Source: JAJDTT01 sp022827025
GTDB taxonomy: Bacteria; Acidobacteriota; UBA6911; RPQK01; JAJDTT01
Assembly (NCBI GenBank): GCA_965203535.1
Contig: OZ241897.1
Coordinates: 2,666,001-2,730,000 of the forward strand
DNA length: 64,000 nucleotides
Direction: 5' to 3'
In this document: positions 17,944 to 24,319 of the stretch, piece by piece
How the letters are laid out: each line of letters opens with the position of its first letter
Numbering within the stretch: position 1 is the first letter of the stretch
Notes under the pieces: model-generated
Told to the model about the DNA's origin: nothing
The model's input: the letters and a program-made list of their open reading frames with translations, nothing else
Database searches by the model: none
Program-made: the position numbers and the translations under genes

Positions 17944-18963
17944 ATGTCTTCCGGCGACGCCATGACCTTCGCCCGGTTCATGGAGCTCTGCCTCTACGAA
18001 CCGGAAGAAGGCTATTACCGGCGTGGGGCCAGGGTCTTCGGTCCCCGCGGAGACTTCTACACCTCTCCCTATACCCACCCCCTGTTCGCCCAGATCCTGG
18101 GAGACGCCCTGGCCGGGTATCTGTCCGGTCTGGACGCGGATCGTCCCCTGGACCTCATCGAGCTGGGTTCCGGCGAGGGGATTCTGGGAAAGGGCGTGCT
18201 GGGCCGGCTGGCGAACCGGCATCCCGGGATCTTCGCGCGCGTCCGATACCGGGGCGTGGAGTTCGGAGACGCCGGTCTGCCGGAGCGAATCCACGGCGTC
18301 GTCTTCTCCAACGAACTCTTCGACGCGCTGCCGGTGCACCGGGTGCGGGTTTCTCAGTCGGAATTGAAGGAGATCTTCGTCCGCCTGGGCGAACCCATCG
18401 CCGAGGTGGAGGGAGAACTCTCCGACCCGCGCATTCCGGAGTACATGCGGCTGGGATTTCCCCGTTGGCGGGAGGGATACGTCTACGAGGCGAATCTCCG
18501 GATGGTGGAGATCCTGGAGGACCTGGACCGCCGTTTGCAGCGGGGCTTCGTCCTGACCCTGGACTACGGATTCGAGGCGGCCGAATACGAGGCCATGGAC
18601 CGGAGGGAGGGTACGCTGCTCTGCTACCACCGCCACCGGGTTCATTCCGACCCCTACGTCAATCTGGGCCGCCAGGACCTGACCTCCCACGTCAATTTCC
18701 GGGTGTTCCGCAAGACGGCCGCGCGCCTCGGCTGGACCAACGAGCCGCTCAGGAGCCAGCGCCGGTTTCTGATGAAATGGGGCTTGGCGGACCGCCTGCT
18801 GGAAGAGGAGAACAGGGGCATCCTGCGAGCGGAAAGAGTGGAGGATCGGCTCGGAATCAAGGCCCTCCTGGCGCCGGGGGGCATCTCCGATACGCTCAAG
18901 GCGCAGGTGCAGGCGGTCCGCCTCCCGACGGCAGGCGGCAGCTTCGGAGCAGGCCGGATCTGA
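17944..18963 (+). CDS. Class I SAM-dependent methyltransferase, NDUFAF7/MidA-like (DUF185)
   Basis: 339 residues. The N-terminus (MTFARFMELCLYEPEEGYY, GDFYTSPYTHPLFAQILG) and the SAM-binding motif IELGSGEGILGKGVLG match the DUF185 family. VVFSNELFDALPVHRV is the post-motif signature that in the mitochondrial homologue NDUFAF7 surrounds the active site for arginine methylation of a complex I subunit. Whether the bacterial protein also targets NADH dehydrogenase is unproven. It is the last gene of the sucCD-ndk operon before tRNA-Val on the opposite strand. Confidence 0.87.
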   Translation: MSSGDAMTFARFMELCLYEPEEGYYRRGARVFGPRGDFYTSPYTHPLFAQILGDALAGYLSGLDADRPLDLIELGSGEGILGKGVLGRLANRHPGIFARVRYRGVEFGDAGLPERIHGVVFSNELFDALPVHRVRVSQSELKEIFVRLGEPIAEVEGELSDPRIPEYMRLGFPRWREGYVYEANLRMVEILEDLDRRLQRGFVLTLDYGFEAAEYEAMDRREGTLLCYHRHRVHSDPYVNLGRQDLTSHVNFRVFRKTAARLGWTNEPLRSQRRFLMKWGLADRLLEEENRGILRAERVEDRLGIKALLAPGGISDTLKAQVQAVRLPTAGGSFGAGRI

Positions 18964-19002
18964 TACAATCCGGTTTCCGACCAGAGGTTGCGGGGGAGTG
19001 GA

Positions 19003-19079
19003 TGGTGGGCGATACCGGATTCGAACCAGTGACCTCCGCCGTGTGAAGACGGCGCTCTAACCAGCTGAGCTAATCGCCC
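19003..19079 (-). tRNA. tRNA-Val (CAC)
   Basis: The minus strand from 19079 gives acceptor GGGCGAT pairing with ATCGCCC, a D arm TTAGCTCAGCTGGTTAGAGC, an anticodon arm CCGTC-TTCACAC-GGCGG with CAC at the anticodon, and a T arm GGTTCGAATCC. CCA is encoded (19003-19005). Confidence 0.93.
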
Positions 19080-19114
19080 GAAACAGGAAGTTCATTCTAG
19101 AAAGTCGAGTCGAA

Positions 19115-20110
19115 GTGAGTCAACTACTGGATCTGATCATCATCGGCGCCGGACCGGCGGGTCTGGCCTGCGCTATCGAGGCCCGGAATCGAGGAATGGA
19201 TTTCTGGGTGGTGGAGCGAGGCTGCCTCGTCAACTCCATCTACAGATATCCGGTCAACATGACCTTCTTCACCACGGCCGATCTGCTGGAGATCGGGGAC
19301 GTGCCCATGATCATCTCCGCCGACAAGCCCAAGCGGATCGACGGCCTCAAGTACTATCGCCGGGTCGTGGAGCACTACCAGCTTCCCATTCGGGACTACG
19401 AGGAGGTCCTCACCGTCCAGGGAAGCCTGGGGGACTTCGTGGTGAACACCCGGGACCGGCTGGGAAGCTCGCACGACTACCGCACCCGCCGGATCGTGGT
19501 GGCCACCGGCTACTACGACAATCCCAACCTGCTGGGAATTCCCGGAGAGGAGCTGCCCAAAGTCAGCCACTACTACACCGATCCCCACCCCTACTACGGC
19601 AAGAAAGTGGCCATCATCGGGGGGAACAACTCCGCCGCCGAGGCGGCCCTGGAGCTGTTTCGAAGCGGATCGAACGTGACATTGATTCACCGGGGCGAGC
19701 GCATGGGCAGGAAGATCAAGTATTGGGTCCTTCCCGACATCGAGAATCGGATCAAGAACGGAGAGATCCCGGCTCTCCTGTCCAGCCGCGTGGTGGAGAT
19801 CCGTCCCCGGACGATCGTGGTCGAGACGCCCGGCGGAATCGTGGAGCTGGACAACGACTTCGTCCTGGCCATGACCGGCTATCATCCCGACTCCGGTTTT
19901 CTCCGGGAGATGGGAATCCGGGTCGAACCCGAGACCCACATTCCGGACCACGATCCCGATACGCTGGAAACCAACGTCGCCGGCATCTACCTGGCCGGCT
20001 CCATCTGCGCCGGGAAGATGACGAACCGCATCTTCATCGAGAACGGGCGCTTCCACGGCGGCCAGATCTTCAGCCACTGGAAGGTTCCCGCACCGGCGGC
20101 GGCGGACTGA
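19115..20110 (+). CDS. YpdA-family FAD-dependent disulfide reductase-like protein
   Basis: 331 residues from GTG 19115. The FAD-binding N-terminus is LLDLIIIGAGPAGLACAIEA; an NAD(P)H Rossmann motif follows in VAIIGGNNSAAEAALELFR, and the C-terminal FAD contact is TNVAGIYLAGSICAGKM. There is no CxxC redox pair of the thioredoxin-reductase type, which fits YpdA/Bdr, the bacillithiol disulfide reductase of Firmicutes that uses a single Cys. Here GCLVNSIYRYPVNMTFFTT matches the YpdA pattern. Bacillithiol use in this organism is inference; no bsh genes are in the window. Confidence 0.82.
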   Translation: MSQLLDLIIIGAGPAGLACAIEARNRGMDFWVVERGCLVNSIYRYPVNMTFFTTADLLEIGDVPMIISADKPKRIDGLKYYRRVVEHYQLPIRDYEEVLTVQGSLGDFVVNTRDRLGSSHDYRTRRIVVATGYYDNPNLLGIPGEELPKVSHYYTDPHPYYGKKVAIIGGNNSAAEAALELFRSGSNVTLIHRGERMGRKIKYWVLPDIENRIKNGEIPALLSSRVVEIRPRTIVVETPGGIVELDNDFVLAMTGYHPDSGFLREMGIRVEPETHIPDHDPDTLETNVAGIYLAGSICAGKMTNRIFIENGRFHGGQIFSHWKVPAPAAAD

Positions 20111-20141
20111 CCGCCGTCCCGACTTCAATCGATCCAAGCCG

Positions 20142-21479
20142 ATGATGGGTAGCCGTTTCCGAGTGGCCATCGTGGGCCGGCCCAACGTGGGGAAATCCAC
20201 CCTCTTCAACCGGCTGACCCGGACCCGCCGGGCCTTGGTGGACCGCCGTCCGGGAATGACCCGGGACCGAATCTGCGGGCTGGCCAAATGGAGCGGCCGG
20301 ACCTTCGAAGTCATGGACACGGGCGGCATCACGCCCGGGGACCGGGAACACATTCCGGAGCAGGTTCTCCGGCAGGTGGAGGTCGCCATCCGGGAAGCGG
20401 ACCTCATCCTCCTGGTGGTCGACGTTCGGGAAGGTCTGCAGCCCTTGGATGAGAGTTTGAGTTCCATGCTGAGAGCCCGTGGCCGGGAGCCCGTGCTGGT
20501 GGTGAACAAGGTGGAGACTCTCCGCATGGAAACGGAGGCGCTCCAGTTCCATGCACTGGGCCTGAAGCTTCTGTTCCCGGTTTCCGCCGAGCACAACCTG
20601 CAAATGGAGCCCTTGCTCGGGGAGATCGTGAGCCGCCTGCCCGATGCCGCTCCCGGCGCCGCCGAAACCGAGGAGATACGCGTCGCCATCATCGGACGTC
20701 CCAACGTGGGCAAATCTTCTCTGCTGAACCGGATCGTGGGTGAAGAACGCTCGATCGTGACCTCCATTCCGGGCACGACCCGGGACGCCGTGGACACGCT
20801 GGTTCGCGTGGGGGATCAGGCGTACCGGTTCGTGGACACTGCGGGAATTCGCAGAAAGAGCAAGACGGTGGAGGTCGCCGAGAAGCTGAGCGTGGTCATG
20901 GCGCGCAAGAACCTGGAACGGGCCGACGTGGCGCTCCTGGTGCTGGACGCCTCCGAACCCCCCACCACTCTCGACGCGATCATCGGCAGGTACGCCCAGG
21001 ACGCGGGCGTCTCCATTCTGATTACGGTCAACAAGTCCGACCTGATGCCGTCCGATCCGGACACTCGCGCCGCCATGACCGCCGCCTACCGGGACCGGAT
21101 GCGGGCCCTGGTCTTCGCGCCCCTGGCCTTCGTGTCGGCCAAGACGGGAAGCGGCGTCTCCAGGATCTTCGCCCGGGTGGACCGTGCCTACGAGGGCCGG
21201 ATGATCCGGGTTGGAACTTCCGAGTTGAACGTCTACCTGGAACGGCACGTGGCGAATACGCTGACTCCGGAGGGAAGCCCCCGGAAGTCGCGCTTGAAGT
21301 ACGCCTGCCAAGTGGCGACGGGTCCTCCCACCTTCGTCTTTTTCACGAGGGGATCCGGAAAGCTGGATCTTCCCACGCGGCGGCATCTGGCCCGGCGGCT
21401 GCGGGAGAAATACCATTTTCACGCCACGCCGATCCGGATCCTGCAACGCACCGGAAAGCGGAGACAGGCGCTATCTTGA
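20142..21479 (+). CDS. der: Ribosome assembly GTPase Der (EngA)
   Basis: 445 residues, with the tandem G domains unique to Der. First domain: GRPNVGKSTLFNRLT, DTGGI, then VNKVET where the family usually has NKxD, so Asp is replaced by Glu at this position. Second domain: IGRPNVGKSSLLNRIVG, DTAGIRRK and VNKSDLM. The C-terminal KH-like domain contains TGPPTFVFFTRG, and the tail is basic. Required for 50S maturation. The double ATG at 20142/20145 leaves a one-residue ambiguity. The promoter for the next gene starts inside its last codons. Confidence 0.96.
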   Translation: MMGSRFRVAIVGRPNVGKSTLFNRLTRTRRALVDRRPGMTRDRICGLAKWSGRTFEVMDTGGITPGDREHIPEQVLRQVEVAIREADLILLVVDVREGLQPLDESLSSMLRARGREPVLVVNKVETLRMETEALQFHALGLKLLFPVSAEHNLQMEPLLGEIVSRLPDAAPGAAETEEIRVAIIGRPNVGKSSLLNRIVGEERSIVTSIPGTTRDAVDTLVRVGDQAYRFVDTAGIRRKSKTVEVAEKLSVVMARKNLERADVALLVLDASEPPTTLDAIIGRYAQDAGVSILITVNKSDLMPSDPDTRAAMTAAYRDRMRALVFAPLAFVSAKTGSGVSRIFARVDRAYEGRMIRVGTSELNVYLERHVANTLTPEGSPRKSRLKYACQVATGPPTFVFFTRGSGKLDLPTRRHLARRLREKYHFHATPIRILQRTGKRRQALS

Positions 21480-21505
21480 CACCCGAAAATGGGCGTGCCT
21501 AATAT
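21476..21505 (+). promoter_or_regulatory. Sigma70-type promoter for the IHF-like gene
   Basis: TTGACA at 21476-21481 and TAATAT at 21500-21505, separated by 18 bp, 41 bp before the ATG at 21546. The same hexamers and spacing occur upstream of rpsL (51978-52007). The -35 box overlaps the der stop region. Confidence 0.6.
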
Positions 21506-21545
21506 GAACCGCAGCTTGTGACACCGCCTCCGTAGCAGGTACTTC

Positions 21546-21812
21546 ATGGTCAAAGCGGATCTGGCGCGTGCCGTCTATGAGACCCATGGCGGTCTGACTC
21601 ACCAGGAGTCGAAGGAAATCGTCAAGCTGATCTTGGACTGCATCAAGTCCGAGCTGCTCCGAGGAAAGAACGTGAAGTTGTCCGGATTCGGGTCGTTCCG
21701 TGTGATTTCACTGAAGGCCCGACGCGGCCGCAATCCCCAGACCCGGGCCCAGATGCGGCTGGGACCCAGCCGGCGGGTGACGTTTCGCCCATCGCGCCTG
21801 ATCAAAGTGTGA
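21546..21812 (+). CDS. ihfA: IHF/HU family DNA-bending protein, alpha-like
   Basis: 88 residues. KADLARAVYETHGGLTHQES at the N-terminus and VKLSGFGSFRVISLKARRGR with the DNA-intercalating arm NPQTRAQM are the family signatures; the arm carries the conserved NPxT Pro. Followed 10 bp later by a MerR-type regulator, the usual ihfA context in several Gram-negative phyla. A partner beta subunit is not in the window, and HU-like homodimer behaviour cannot be excluded. Confidence 0.9.
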   Translation: MVKADLARAVYETHGGLTHQESKEIVKLILDCIKSELLRGKNVKLSGFGSFRVISLKARRGRNPQTRAQMRLGPSRRVTFRPSRLIKV

Positions 21813-21822
21813 CTCCATCCTG

Positions 21823-22245
21823 ATGGCCAGGAAAGGCAAGCTCTTCTACAAGATCGGGGAAGTTTGCAAGATCTGCGATGTCCCCGCTCACGTCCTGCGT
21901 TACTGGGAGACTGAATTTCCGCCGCTGACCCCCAACAAGAACCGCTCGGGACAACGCATCTTCCGGGAGAGGGACGTGCAACTGGTGGCGGAAATCAAGC
22001 GGCTTCTGTACGACGAGGGGTACACCATCGCCGGGGCCCGCAAGCAACTCCGCCGAAACGGCGCCAACTTGCAGGCGGCGCCCCTGTTCACCAAGGCCGG
22101 GGCCAACTCTTCCAGGAAACTTCTGGCCCAGATCCGGGGGGAACTGCAGGACCTGATGACGTTTCTGGACCAGGATCTCCCCGCCTCCAACGTGCAACCG
22201 GCGAATCAGCGACAGCTCACCGGGAGCGACGAGAACGGCGAGTAG
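21823..22245 (+). CDS. MerR family transcriptional regulator
   Basis: 140 residues. The N-terminal winged helix is well conserved: FYKIGEVCKICDVPAHVLRY, then WETEFPPLTPNKNRSGQRIF and YTIAGARKQL. The C-terminal part is a short helical tail (ELQDLMTFLDQDLPASN) without effector-binding Cys, so a metal-sensing role is not supported. It is co-oriented with and 10 bp downstream of ihfA. A diverged second copy of its last ~100 bases occurs at 23530-23633. Confidence 0.9.
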   Translation: MARKGKLFYKIGEVCKICDVPAHVLRYWETEFPPLTPNKNRSGQRIFRERDVQLVAEIKRLLYDEGYTIAGARKQLRRNGANLQAAPLFTKAGANSSRKLLAQIRGELQDLMTFLDQDLPASNVQPANQRQLTGSDENGE

Positions 22246-22255
22246 AGGAGACAAG

Positions 22256-22597
22256 ATGACCCATGAACAATTCCTGACCATCATCCTTTCGTTGGGGGTC
22301 CTCATCCTGGTGGCGACCCTCGCGCTCGCTCGTCTCATCCTGGTCCAGTCTCGTGCGACTCGCCGCGAGTTCAGCGAACAGATCTCCTCTCTCCGTTCCG
22401 AACTCCACTCGGGGCTGCAAGGGGCGACCCAGGAACGCAACGCGCTCCGCAACCGCATGGATCGCCAGATCGGAGAAATCCGGCAACACGTGGATGGTCG
22501 AATCGGGGATCTTCGGGACCGCCTGGGACGGATCGAGGGTTATCTCGACATCCTCCGGGAGTTCTTCGTGAGGTCCGGACGCGGCACCGGGGCTTGA
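22256..22597 (+). CDS. Membrane-anchored coiled-coil protein
   Basis: 113 residues, 10 bp after merR with an AGAGGAGAC Shine-Dalgarno. One N-terminal transmembrane helix (FLTIILSLGVLILVATLALA) is followed by a long amphipathic helix with heptads (FSEQISSLRSELHSG, NALRNRMDRQIGEIRQHVDG). The topology suggests a bitopic protein that oligomerises on the cytoplasmic or periplasmic side. No family recognised. It opens the segment bracketed by the two merR 3'-end copies. Confidence 0.55.
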   Translation: MTHEQFLTIILSLGVLILVATLALARLILVQSRATRREFSEQISSLRSELHSGLQGATQERNALRNRMDRQIGEIRQHVDGRIGDLRDRLGRIEGYLDILREFFVRSGRGTGA

Positions 22598-22648
22598 CAT
22601 CCTCCACGATCCGGCCCGATTTGGCTCCTCTCCGAGAGAGTCCCTGAA

Positions 22649-22858
22649 GTGGCAGACCGCCCTGGCAGGATGGAGCGCGTGAGCGAATTGCGGCAAGACC
22701 TTCACGAGCGACGGCTGGAGGCCCTTGGGAGACGGGCTCCGGACCGGCTTCGGAGACGGCGCGCCTTTCACTGCGGGCAGTTCGGCTATCGGAGCTTCCG
22801 GGTGGACTGTCCCGGCCGCGGGGAAGTGGGCGAGTCCCTGGCGCAGCGACCCTCATGA
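22649..22858 (+). CDS. Small basic protein, unknown
   Basis: A 69-residue frame from GTG 22649 (ATG 22670 alternative), Arg-rich with a Cys pair far apart (HCGQFGY, VDCPGRG). Its stop overlaps the next ATG (ATGA), which supports translation. No family recognised and no strong Shine-Dalgarno; it may be a remnant of a degraded gene. Confidence 0.3.
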   Translation: MADRPGRMERVSELRQDLHERRLEALGRRAPDRLRRRRAFHCGQFGYRSFRVDCPGRGEVGESLAQRPS

Positions 22859-23100
22859 GCTTCGAGCGGTCCTGTGCCGGATGCCGAGAGATCCGGGGGC
22901 TGCCCGGTCTCCAGCACTGCGCACAGTGCAGGAAGATCACCGAGACCGTCTGGCGCTGGATGGAGGCGCGCCCCTGCACCCGTTGCGGACGGGAGACACG
23001 GATTGTCGATCCGCTCTGTCCTCGTTGTCAACGCGCTGTGCGCGCCGCCCGGCAGCGGGAGCGCGCCGAGCGGAGGGACGGTCAAATCCGGCTCTGGTGA
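22855..23100 (+). CDS. Double zinc-ribbon small protein
   Basis: 81 residues with four CxxC pairs: CAGC, CAQC, CTRC and CPRC, spaced as two consecutive zinc ribbons (first two pairs ~12 residues apart, last two ~11). The C-terminal tail is strongly basic (RAVRAARQRERAERRDGQ), consistent with nucleic-acid or ribosome contact, though that is inference. Starts at ATG 22855, overlapping the preceding ORF by four bases. Lies inside the merR-tail-bracketed segment. The regular Cys spacing argues for a real protein. Confidence 0.6.
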   Translation: MSFERSCAGCREIRGLPGLQHCAQCRKITETVWRWMEARPCTRCGRETRIVDPLCPRCQRAVRAARQRERAERRDGQIRLW

Positions 23101-23128
23101 GGTGGGAATTCCTTCTCTTGGCCTCCGT

Positions 23129-23161
23129 AAAGAGCACGATAATTTGTTTATCATGCTCTTT
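23129..23161. other. AT-rich 14-bp stem-loop
   Basis: AAAGAGCA...TGCTCTTT arms extend through GATAA/TTATC to a 14-bp stem with one A-C mismatch and a 5-nt loop. It stands out as AT-rich in a high-GC region, 29 bp after the zinc-ribbon gene. It could be a bidirectional terminator or an operator; no clear U tract extends beyond the stem's own TTT. Confidence 0.5.
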
Positions 23162-23263
23162 GGTCATCCCTTGGAAGAACACCCCGCCCGCTCCAGGCCA
23201 ACACAGGCTAAATGACGGGCTTGGGTATTTCGAGATCAGCTCAGAATTGGGGCAGAGCAAAAC

Positions 23264-23512
23264 ATGGTGAACGTCGAGAAGATGTCAAACACAGAGCTTG
23301 CGGAAATAGCTGCAAGCGATCCAAAGGCGAACCGTGAGTTGACACAACGTCTTGGTTCGGATCTGGCCGAATTCGCGATCAGCGTCGCCGATAACAAGGA
23401 CTACATAGCGAGGCGGTCAAAGGAGTTGAGGGACCGCGTCGACAAGATCCTTACAGAGCGGGGAAGAGATCGTCTCGCCAAGATGTTCGAGGATCGATTC
23501 GGTTCCGATTGA
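23264..23512 (+). CDS. Small helical protein, unknown
   Basis: 82 residues from ATG 23264 (MVNVEKMSNTELAEIA...), with an alternate Met at residue 7. Mixed charged and hydrophobic helices (DLAEFAISVADNKDYI, RVDKILTERGRDRLAKMF) and no Cys. The composition is less GC-biased than neighbouring genes, suggesting transfer. It lies between the stem-loop at 23129 and the duplicated merR tail. No family recognised. Confidence 0.45.
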   Translation: MVNVEKMSNTELAEIAASDPKANRELTQRLGSDLAEFAISVADNKDYIARRSKELRDRVDKILTERGRDRLAKMFEDRFGSD

Positions 23513-23529
23513 CCCGGATCCAGTGAGCG

Positions 23530-23633
23530 CTTCAGGACCTGATGGCACCTCTGGACCAGGATCTCCCGGCCTCCAACGTGCAAACGGCGAATCAGCGACA
23601 GCTCGCCGGGAGCGACGAGAACGGCGAGTAGCG
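23530..23633 (+). pseudogene. Diverged copy of the 3' end of the MerR gene
   Basis: About 104 bp closely matches 22144-22247, the last ~34 codons and stop of the MerR gene. Long identical blocks include TCTGGACCAGGATCTCCC and GAATCAGCGACAGCTC, with roughly nine substitutions by eye. It has no start and no HTH, so it is a fragment. With the intact gene it forms direct repeats about 1.4 kb apart. Confidence 0.85.
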
Positions 23634-23648
23634 GACTTTCGCGGCCGC

Positions 23649-23814
23649 CTGGGAGTCTGCGCGGTAGAAATGATCGTAGCGAGAAAGTGGAGAATCGAGG
23701 CCAGATTTTCACGATTTTGAGGTGCATAGTTGTTCTATTCGCCGAGAAATCGGGGAAATATGGACCGATTCTACGCTTTCGCAGTAGATTGATTTCTGCC
23801 GCGCAGGCTCCTGG
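23649..23814 (+). mobile_element. 166-bp miniature inverted-repeat element (MITE-like), copy 1
   Basis: Ends are inverted repeats: GAGTCTGCGCGGTAGAAAT on the left and ATTTCTGCCGCGCAGGCTC on the right, extending outward as CTGG/CCTGG. The interior has no convincing ORF. It matches 45315-45480 in opposite orientation with about seven differences in 166 bp, implying recent movement. It follows the merR tail copy and sits 70 bp before tRNA-Pro. No transposase for it is in the window. Confidence 0.88.
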
Positions 23815-23884
23815 GCCAGCCACCCGTGGCAAAAGTCGTCACGGCTTTCGACACGGACTGCTATACTGGCCGACATCCGCAGGC

Positions 23885-23961
23885 CGGGACGTGGCGCAGT
23901 CTGGTAGCGCACCTGAATGGGGTTCAGGGGGTCGGGAGTTCGAATCTCCCCGTCCCGACCA
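23885..23961 (+). tRNA. tRNA-Pro (GGG)
   Basis: Acceptor CGGGACG pairs with CGTCCCG. D arm TGGCGCAGTCTGGTAGCGCA, anticodon arm CCTGA-ATGGGGT-TCAGG with GGG, and T arm GAGTTCGAATCTC. CCA is encoded at 23959-23961. The downstream 75 bp hold nothing recognisable. Confidence 0.95.
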
Positions 23962-24037
23962 GCATTTTCGAAGTCATTTCGAGTGGCGGCCCGAGAACTG
24001 CACGGGTCACGGCACCGATCCACCGGATCGGAGGAGT

Positions 24038-24319
24038 TCAATAGTCTTCCGAAGTCCGGGTCCCCGAATCTCGTTCCGATGATTCCTCCACGCCACGGCG
24101 GCGGCCGGAAACGGAATCGTTCCCGCCAGAGGTTCCAACCCGGCTGAGGGAGTTGAGTCCCGACCCGGCCGAAAGGTCTCCGAACATGTTGGGATAGTGG
24201 AGGTCAAGGATGAGCAGAGGGACGCCAGCCACTCCACCGGCGCCGGAAGCGGCCAGCAGCGGCAGACTCAGACCGGCTCCGCCAACCCGGCGGAGCAACT
24301 CCCGGCGATCGATCCGCAT
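24038..24319 (-). CDS. Short Tat-leader ORF, probably a truncated secreted protein
   Basis: 93 residues. The start overlaps the M14 peptidase stop (TGATG), so it would be translated by coupling. The N-terminus is a good Tat signal (IDRRELLRRVGGAGLSLPLL, then ASGAGGVAG), but the remainder (GLNSLSRVGTSGGNDSVSG, charged tail) matches no domain and looks like out-of-frame or unselected sequence. Many Tat proteins of this type are ~450 residues, so a 3' deletion near tRNA-Pro is likely. A pseudogene is the favoured reading. Confidence 0.45.
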   Translation of the reverse strand: MRIDRRELLRRVGGAGLSLPLLAASGAGGVAGVPLLILDLHYPNMFGDLSAGSGLNSLSRVGTSGGNDSVSGRRRGVEESSERDSGTRTSEDY

